Assembly (NCBI RefSeq): GCF_000002425.4
Contig: NC_037267.1
Span: 13,355,423 to 13,419,422, forward strand
Reading direction: 5' to 3'
Source: Physcomitrium patens
Taxonomy: Eukaryota; Streptophyta; Bryopsida; Funariales; Funariaceae
DNA: 64,000 bases
The translations under genes were made by a program, and so were the position numbers. The notes beneath the pieces were generated by a model. The model did no database searches. It saw only the letters and a list, made by a program, of their open reading frames with translations, and was not told the DNA's origin. The stretch's first letter is position 1. Each line of letters opens with the position of its first letter. This document shows positions 57,348-64,000 of this stretch, piece by piece.

Positions 57348-58633
57348 GCGTGGTTTCGGAGAAACACCAGTGCAAAGTGATTCTTGATATGCCTTTGTTG
57401 GCTTTGAATGAGCAAAAAAAAAAAGGTAAGACTGCATTCTGAGGCGCAATGGTCAAATGTAGACAGGTTGAGGAGTTTCTTTTAGCAGCTCTGTGCTCTT
57501 TAGAATATAGTTTTTTGGCTTGCTTGTTATCTGGAGCGGATGTCATGATAGAAAAGCACACGATTGGAGACAAGCCGATCCAACTTGTTTCTGAAATAAG
57601 AACGCATTTGTTAATATGCGAAGCAGTGTTTGAGTGGTAGTGTTTCAGCGGAAGTACCTCCAAGAATCTGTTGGTTTGAATGTAATATGGTTAGCTGCTG
57701 TATATGTTTGTCGAAATGCATGGGTATGGATATAATTATTCGGTGTAGTAGTTCAGCGTAGGGAATTTGCATTCTTTGTACGGTTTTATTGGCAAATTTC
57801 ACGGACTAGGAGAAGTTGGGTTGTTAAGGTTAATAAAGCGAGACTTCTATTTCCTTATCTGTACGTTCTCATGCACATTCTCCTCATTACTGCTGAATCT
57901 CTAGTTCCCCGCTTCAACAGGTACTGGACAAGTTCTGTTCCTGTCGTGTTGTATGAACTGCAATATTCATGTAGCCGCGTACACAAAATGACAAAGTAAG
58001 AAGCAGATAGCAACTAAGAATTTGATACTTCTCACTGATCAGCTTTGGATTGACACCAGGTTGTTATAACACATACATCCGACTTGGGCTAGAAACTTGC
58101 TCCAAGTTCAAACTTGATCAAATAGCGTCACCCACTGTCCAAAAGAAGTGTAAATTGGACTGATCGACCCACTATTTCTAAACCTAAAAAAGCTGACGCC
58201 GCCAATCTGTACACAATCAGGTAAGGTGTAGAACTACTTAGATCAGCAATTTGGCCTGCTCCATGCCCTTCTAAATCTGTAATTGATATCGCCAAAAGGC
58301 ACGACAACAATCAGTATGTCTACTAAATATGCCCAAAACAACGAAAAGTTGATGATTACAACACTATGACACGTCTACTATTCAATATTGGTGCAGGTTC
58401 AGATCACCGTGCAGCACAGACGAATGGCACAAATAGATAAAGCATGTGAATGATTCAGTTACTCCAACTCAAAATTGGAATAAACTTCTCGCAAGTGCCT
58501 ATCTTACGAGGCAGCATTCCCTGCCTAATTCATCCAAACTATGTACCTTAGAACAGATCATAAACATGCTTATGGCATAGCAGCAAGCCAACTCAGGTTA
58601 AGACTAAATTAACACAAGGTCAATATAGAAACG
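57348..58633. other. Convergent 3' region between NDUFS7 and the E4 ligase
   Basis: No coding exon recognised. It should contain the 3' untranslated regions of both genes. A run of 11 A lies near 57415-57425. Confidence 0.6.
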
Positions 58634-61600
58634 TCACTTCTTTGAGTGGGACGCAAGATAATCGTCGATTCTTCTCTTAAGCTCGTGATCCGGTATCAAC
58701 ATTTCCACAGTTAACAGCGATCGGTTGAATGGATCCGTCTGCACAGGCAGTAGCATAGGTCTGAGAATCATGAAACTAGACCAGTGTTTCAAAGAGAAGA
58801 AACAATTAAGAATTTTGTGGTATTCAACAATGTGTAACATGCTCTGCTCCACACATACCTGATCACTTAGAAGATGCCTCTGTATAACAGATCGGTCGAC
58901 GATAGTTTTTGAAGAAGGAAGAATGACAGGATCCGTCATCAATGTGTACTGCACAATTCAATATGAATGACTTAAGCACAAAGAGGACAGGATTATGATA
59001 GTCACACCGGTCAGGCCCTAGGCATATATACTTGCAGAACAATTCAGCAGGTTCCCATTACCTGAATAGGATCAAGAAATTCGTCAGGAATATCACCAAG
59101 CATAGCTTCCGCATCCATCATCTCTTGCGCCTGTGTTCTCGCTTTAGCACCTAGTAATTCAAACGCTTCGATCATTTGCATAGGAAGACTACCTATTCGG
59201 CGCAGAAGTCCAGCAGCTTCTGTGAACAACTGTAACAAGAGAAGTGAACTCAAGAAGGGAACTAGCAATATCAAATTGCAATCGAGGGGTACAAGTGACA
59301 CTTCATACGTTGACTTGACAACTGACTGTTGAAGGGAGCATGAAAACAAGACGTAAAAACACAAGTCATAAAAAGGCACATTATAGCAAAGGAGCGTTAC
59401 CTCATCCCTATATGAGCGACCATCACTAGAGACTGCTCTTGCGAAGATCCCCTGTGAATCGCCTCTATCCAGGTTCACATATATGTTTACTATCTGTCAT
59501 ACAGTGTGCCCAACCAGCACATAATGACAAATAAAGTCAGGTGATTAACCAACAAAACTTGTTTGGATTATATGCAAAGTTGGTCGATTTGATTACATGT
59601 CACAAATATGGACCGTCTCTCAACTTCAAATTAGATGAACTGTTTTAGTACTTAACTAAATCAGAAGCCCATTTACTCCAGCCATACCTGTGCCAGAAGC
59701 TCTTTAGGCCTGAACTCGTATTTCTCAGGATCTTTCACAGATAAAGCCTTGCGTTGAGGTCCAACAAGTTGCACCAAGAAGTAATTTAACATTGCCGCTA
59801 TTCTCTCTGCCTGCATGGCACAGTCACTCACTTAAAACAGGACATAAAATCAAATATGTGACTACGCAAGGATGTGCTTAGCAAATCTCTAACTTCAGAT
59901 GTTCATCTGTCAAATGTCTCGACCTACACCAAAAAAGGAGATACGAGAGGGGAAAGCGCACCATCTCAGGAAGTAGGAATGGTGCAGTAATCTCCGCAGA
60001 AGTATATTGAATCATTTTAACGTCTTCATTGGCCAGCATCATGTCAATTCGAACAATCTAAATTCAGCCCACAAGCCTCAACGTAAACAGCATAATCATG
60101 TGTAAGACCAGAGTGTAAAAGCAAACCACATCTAGTAGAAATATTTTTGGCTAAAAATCAGAAGACGAAAGCTTTGAAATAGGACAGAGATTGTACATGT
60201 TCTTGTTGATGATAATGTCGCTCTCTCTCCTGCCTTTCTTGAGCTGGTCTCCTACTCCATGCAGTAGTGTCAGCCAGTTGTGCTTCCATTTCTTTGAGTT
60301 CGGGAATTTTCTTTAGGCTCTCATCCAAGAGAAAGATGCTATCATTAATAAGTAAATTAAGAAACTTCAAATAAGCACCCTTCTCCTCCCTCACAGCAAC
60401 CTGTTCAAAAAGACATTCTTTGCAATTAAATAGCACACACTAAACTCATGCCCCAGAATATATTAAAAGTAAATGTATGCATTCATAAAAGCAGCAAAGC
60501 ACAACATAAAATAAATGTGAATGTAAATGCAGTAAAACATAGACTGCCTAGAGGAGAAAACAGTGATGATGGGAACAAACTCAACAGCACCTGCATCCAC
60601 GATTTGTGGTGACTAGGTACACCCCATAAATATTCCAGCAGCTCCGCAATATTGTGACGAATATTGAATTTGTCGTAGAACTGCATAGACAAATAGATGT
60701 ACAAAAAGCATCCCCCGCACGCTAAGGGTCAAACAACAACAATACACTAAGCAACAAGAACTGCACAAAGATAACAGAATCCATACAGTATGCATCTGAC
60801 AACTATGCGCAAGGCGACTAAGAAAACAGAACCCTGCAACAAACATTAGTGTCGAAACAACAGACTCACCTGATTGTGGGCTCCAGTAAACTCAATGTCG
60901 ACATAAAGTTGGAGCAGATTCGGCACCAAATATTCCAAAGCCAGGTGATGTCCCTCAAAAAGAGATGACATGCTGCTGACCAAGGTTGGAGAAGTGCTGC
61001 ATACACAAATTGAAAATACGAGTATCAGCGAAGGCATTCCATTATATCAAAGAAGCGAGAAAAGCATCCGAGATAATAGCTTTCTGCCTTACTTGATTAT
61101 TGAAACTAACGACAAAGTTCCAACACACGAAAGCTGAAGAAACATGAGTAGATCCTTACCACAGCAAACACACATTTACATATAGATATATTTTGGGAAA
61201 ATCATGCGAGAAACAGGACCCACCATTTTGAAGGCATCCACCCGTTCAACACTTCAACCATTTTTGCTCGTAAATACGGATTTCTAATGTGATGTGGGCT
61301 TCCCATAAACATCACTATGAAACTCATAAACTCGTCCTGCAGAAGGAATAACATGCACCAGCAATCGATCACAGAGCTGCGTACGTTCCACGGCTACATG
61401 ATTCCATGCCATTTTCTGTCCACCCACTAAACTAGAAGAAATAAAAGTAACAGACACCAAATCAACTGTATCCTACATCATGCAAAGAGATTTTAGCTCA
61501 CCAAATTCACACCATCGAGAGCTTTTGGAATACGACAAGCAAATAATAGCAGCTCCATAGCGTCTTCTACAAAATGTTCGGGCATGGAAGCAAACTCCAT

Positions 61601-64000
61601 TGGGCACGGTACCGGAAGCGGCATATGAAAACCACCGACTAAGCCTGTGAGCCACACTACCATGAGCCTGTAGTAAGATAAAGCTTCTTGCAGCAGGTCC
61701 AAATCCTGCATCAACACGACCATATGTATAAGATACAAATCATACCAAAGGTTGAGCAGAGATGGACAGTTACCATGTCAAGGAAGATATTGTCTATGCA
61801 TTATCAGAGATTTCAAGATAAAATTCCTATCGCATTGCAAACTGCAGTTATTGTCCAAAAGGAGAATTTGTAAGTAGATTAAATATATGAGCCTTTCAAC
61901 TTAAAATATGAAAAAATGTCAAGGAAAGATTAATCATACTTTGAGGAGCTGGGAATCATAACAGAGACGATCCTGTGATAGCTGCTCAACAACTGCCTCC
62001 GCTTGAATAATGTCTTGTTCTATACTTGGTGGAGCTCCATTACCACGCATGTTCTTCAATGCCGCGAGGTCATCCTTCCGCCTAGAAAGTTTCTACGATC
62101 AAGTAGCATATGAACGCGAGCATCAGAGAGTCGAACCAAACGTCAAAGATAATTTTTGTATTTCGAGTCAGAGCATGGACATCTTAAATCAGAACAGGAA
62201 AAAAATCTAAAAAACGATGTAGCAACAAGAACACTCCGAATACATTACACAGTCCTCTAAAACTTATAATGTAAAGAGCACACGTATTAATATGCATCTT
62301 TATCCATAGCATTATGTATTGCAAAATTACAGTTGAAATGGTACCAAACTCTAAATCCTTTGTCAACATCGTCATGTAAAAAGCAGCGATTCTTGTATGA
62401 AGTGCTTACTTGTAACAAAGACTTGAAATCTGATAATGCCTTGATGAGTCCCAAATTAAGTACTCTTGCTGTCAGGAAAAAGCATTCGCAGATGAATGTA
62501 AACTTCATACTGTCTATTGCAGATGCAATATTCCTCAGTGGATGAGATTGCGAACTGTTCATCATGGAAGTGGAAGCCTCCTCAGCTTGTAAACGCCGCA
62601 TCTCTTCCTGTTCCCCGAACTGCTGTATTTGACGATAACCTTCAGCGCGGGAGTGATTGCGGCTATCCACCCATTTCCCCAACTCCTCAGATGTGGCAAA
62701 AACTGCTGTCAATCCACTGCCAATAATATTGTGTCAGATGCACAATTATCAGTAGAACTCCGTTAAAATTACTCTTCAAATACAACAGATATCGTTCCTA
62801 AAGAAGATCCTGTAGCTGCTCAGTGCAATTAGTTTCATCGAAATAAAAGAAGACTGAAAACCACAACATACATAGCACATCCATATTTTTTTTTTAAATA
62901 TTAAGGTATTCCAAACCTGAAGTCAAGCCGACCTCCTTGAAGAACGTAACGCGGATCGAGTTTATCTCTCTTGCTTAAAGAAGCATCCAGAAATGGTTCA
63001 CAAAGTTTGAGCATGACTGCACTCAAGCTTACAAACATTCCACTACTCGCAACTGCAAATGGATTCGACTGAATACACAAATTTAAATGCAGATCGTCAA
63101 ATACTCATTCTCGGCCTTGCACTGCAGTATATGAGGAGCTTATCTAGCAATAAGCATCCAGAAATGTTCATCAAGTTGTCATGGTCAAGAAGCAAGATAC
63201 TAGTAAAACTATAAGATTCCACCTATGAAAGATCGCAGGAGAAAGCTTACTGAACACAAATGAACATCAAGAGTGAACCTGAAGTTGACTCCGGTTGACG
63301 TTCTTCTGTATGACATCCGCTAAGTACTGAAGCACAGACTCTCGTGTCTCAGATGTTCGAAGAAGCTTCAGTAAGACCTCGTGCATACCATCGTAAAGCT
63401 GATGCAAAACAGTTTTTATCGTAGTGTATGAAGACGCCAAGTCCCGGCGGCTTGAAACATCAGAAAAACACTGTTGCCTGAAGCAACCCATAGCCACCAG
63501 ACAACCCAGTAAGTATCTGCCTCAAGATCTACCACGAGTATTCAGCCGAAGCTGCAACCTATCCACCAACCACTCGATCAAGTAAACTGCACAAGAAAGA
63601 TAAAGAAAATCAAAAGTTAAGTATACATATTCCAGAGCACACTTTATTTGACGGACTGAAAAGAAATTAAGTATTACCTCGCGTTGGGTTCTCCATTTCC
63701 AAACACCGGATGATCGGGTATGACGCTGATGTGAAAGAAAGGTCCCAGAATACTGCTAACTTCTAAAACCCGTCCATTGACATGATTACCCTTGGGACTC
63801 CACATTGGATGCTCCACCAGTATTTTCGCTAGACGAGGATACGAAACCAACATGACCAGAGTCCTCACACATCGCTGAAACGGACCCAACGGAGACATCT
63901 TCATCACCATGCTTTGCAAATCTTTGTATAAGTGTTCAAAAGTGCTCCTGAAACCTTCCGGTTCATCTTCGAACCTCATCAGAAGACCTTCAAAAAATCC
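58634..64000 (-). CDS. UFD2: Ubiquitin conjugation factor E4 (UFD2 type, U-box), N-terminus beyond the window
   Basis: Sixteen exons (minus): 64000-63678 (partial), 63477-63279, 63068-62917, 62716-62410, 62092-61940, 61705-61502, 61336-61224, 60996-60870, 60680-60591, 60400-60197, 60057-59962, 59810-59688, 59493-59401, 59229-59062, 58948-58859, 58738-58634. They give 848 residues in one frame. UFD2-type E4 enzymes extend ubiquitin chains on substrates and work with CDC48/p97. The UFD2 core includes IRNPYLRAKMVEVLNGWMP, HNIAELLEYLWG, IRIDMMLANEDV-like VRIDMMLANEDV, and MLNYFLVQLVGPQ. The C-terminal U-box spans the last ~75 residues (IPDEFLDPIQ, YTLMTDPVILPSS, TDPFNRSLLT). Plant members are about 1,040 residues, so roughly 190 are missing to the right. 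Confidence 0.94.

Noticed and set aside
1..64000. CRISPR arrays, bacterial operons, phage or integrative elements
   Set aside because: The window is intron-bearing plant nuclear DNA; no regularly spaced repeats or prokaryotic gene organisation were seen.

Overview
The window is nuclear DNA from a land plant. Spliceosomal introns with GT/AG borders interrupt most genes. The gene set is plant-typical: a CSLC glucan synthase, a plant-type phosphate-independent PRPP synthetase, a D-cysteine desulfhydrase, an H+/sucrose transporter and a plant UFD2-type E4 ligase. Two features suggest a bryophyte, perhaps a moss: gene islands of ordinary base composition separated by very AT-rich, TA-microsatellite-laden blocks holding decayed LTR retrotransposons, and some intronless genes. 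That assignment is inference; the sequence does not name the species.

Layout. 1-9.2 kb: AT-rich block holding a decayed Ty3/gypsy chromovirus (about 1.4-6.73 kb, minus orientation) and a 56-bp minisatellite. 9.2-14.1 kb: gene island with an ER FKBP (minus, intronless) and a six-exon mitochondrial carrier (minus). 14.2-20.8 kb: AT-rich block with a decayed Ty1/copia element (about 17.26-20.59 kb, minus). 21.3-31.4 kb: TRAPPC4/Trs23 (plus), PRS4 (minus, eight exons) and a D-cysteine desulfhydrase (plus, ten exons); the last two are divergent and share a 255-bp promoter interval. 31.5-34.2 kb: AT-rich block. 34.2-45.6 kb: long leader/promoter region and five-exon CSLC (plus), then a gene-poor stretch and a three-exon LysM-domain gene (plus). 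46.2-47.9 kb: AT-rich. 48-54.7 kb: long leader of an intronless sucrose transporter (plus), then a poorly resolved Lys/Arg-rich gene (minus). 54.8-55.9 kb: AT-rich. 56-64 kb: complex I subunit NDUFS7 (plus) converging on a ubiquitin E4 ligase (minus), which runs off the right edge without its N-terminus.

The genes are individually regulated housekeeping or metabolic genes, not an operon or cluster. Shared themes are mitochondria (carrier, NDUFS7, probably the desulfhydrase), the secretory pathway (FKBP, TRAPP, CSLC) and protein quality control (FKBP, E4 ligase). I rebuilt exon structures by hand from reading frame, splice consensus and known family sequence. I did not find convincing evidence of a new multi-gene system. 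The more unusual signals are the internal deletions and transition-type decay of the retroelements, a diverged dispersed repeat pair, the compact bidirectional promoter, and small palindromes at block boundaries.
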